Part shown: positions 63,799 through 64,000 of the stretch, piece after piece
How the letters are laid out: every line of letters begins with the position of its first letter
Position numbering within the stretch: position 1 is the stretch's first letter
Source: Aestuariibaculum suncheonense
Lineage (GTDB): Bacteria > Bacteroidota > Bacteroidia > Flavobacteriales > Flavobacteriaceae
Length of the DNA stretch: 64,000 nt
Direction: 5' to 3'
NCBI RefSeq assembly: GCF_014596935.1
Contig: NZ_JACVXC010000004.1
Span: 248,001-312,000, forward strand
Position numbers and translations under genes: made by a program
The notes under the pieces: model-generated
Database searches by the model: none
What the model was told of the DNA's origin: nothing
Seen by the model: the letters and a program-made list of their open reading frames with translations, nothing else

Positions 63799-64000
63799 AT
63801 GGCATATTTATTCACTTCAGAAAGTGTTTCTGAAGGCCACCCAGATAAGGTTGCTGACCAAATTAGCGACGCTTTAATTGACAATTTTTTAGCTTTCGAT
63901 AAAGAATCGAAAGTTGCATGTGAAACCCTTGTAACCACCGGACAGGTTGTCCTTGCCGGAGAGGTAAAATCACACACCTATTTAGATGTTCAAAAAATTG
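63799..64000 (+). CDS. metK: S-adenosylmethionine synthetase (partial, N-terminal 67 residues)
   Basis: Makes SAM from methionine and ATP. The frame starts at ATG 63799 and runs off the right edge. The visible sequence [31 protein letters not shown] and [20 protein letters not shown] contains the GHPDK ATP/metal motif and the methionine-binding segment of MetK. A SAM-II-like riboswitch precedes it. Confidence 0.96.
   Translation, partial: MAYLFTSESVSEGHPDKVADQISDALIDNFLAFDKESKVACETLVTTGQVVLAGEVKSHTYLDVQKI

Noticed and set aside
1-64000. tRNA, rRNA, CRISPR, IS or prophage genes
   Set aside because: No conserved blocks, repeat-spacer arrays, transposase or integrase motifs were seen on either strand. 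A tRNAscan-SE or ISfinder run could still find something I missed.

Overview
This window is a chromosomal segment of a low-GC Bacteroidota, most likely a marine member of the Flavobacteriaceae. I base this on the protein families, on promoter -7 boxes of the Bacteroidota type TAnnTTTG, and on a sulfated-fucose-type polysaccharide locus carrying a TonB-dependent receptor. I saw no rRNA, tRNA, insertion sequence, prophage or CRISPR array. Most of the window is amino-acid and sulfur metabolism. Its regulatory RNAs are the most interesting part.

Layout. (1) 1-12300, minus strand: split methionine synthase (metH2 partial, metH1) under a SAM-I riboswitch; cysM and cysE; an assimilatory sulfate operon (DUF2061 gene, cysH, cysD, cysN, a HEPN-fused siroheme sulfite reductase, cobA, a met8-type siroheme gene, an FNR-type flavoprotein) and an Rrf2 regulator. 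(2) 12443-14857, plus strand: a two-gene glycan unit (GH88, DUF2264). (3) 14932-21135, minus strand: SAM-I riboswitch, metY, a trifunctional MetX-aspartokinase-homoserine dehydrogenase fusion, and metZ. (4) 21254-26415: a 516-aa protein of unknown function, leuA-leuB and a membrane acyltransferase. (5) 26548-37947, minus strand: an 11-gene arginine/proline operon (GNAT, argG, argC, proC, argD, proA, proB, argF', argB, argE-like, argH) headed by an Arg-rich leader peptide. (6) 38220-56318: a sulfated, probably fucose-containing glycan locus. It has a TonB-dependent receptor, three sulfatase genes (one a pseudogene), GH29, a five-bladed-propeller protein, an SGNH hydrolase, a TetR regulator, an SSS transporter, mutarotase, Gfo/Idh oxidoreductase, L-fuconate dehydratase and an aldehyde dehydrogenase. 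(7) 56348-63573, minus strand: ilvD-ilvB-ilvN-ilvC-ilvA behind a textbook leader-peptide attenuator. (8) 63628-64000, plus strand: metK (partial) behind a SAM-II-like riboswitch.

How it fits together. Sulfate is reduced to sulfide, which MetY/MetZ can join to activated homoserine (made by the trifunctional protein) or CysM can join to O-acetylserine (made by CysE). MetH methylates homocysteine and MetK makes SAM, which appears to feed back through two riboswitch classes. Ile/Val and Arg/Pro synthesis appear to be controlled by ribosome-sensing leader peptides. In the glycan locus, two near-identical palindromes sit at exactly the same distance from two promoters, one before the sulfatase operon and one before the TetR gene. 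This suggests a local regulon. The strongest candidates for new biology are the Arg/Pro leader, the metK leader with its 10-nt anti-aptamer sequence and internal small ORF, and the putative TetR operators.
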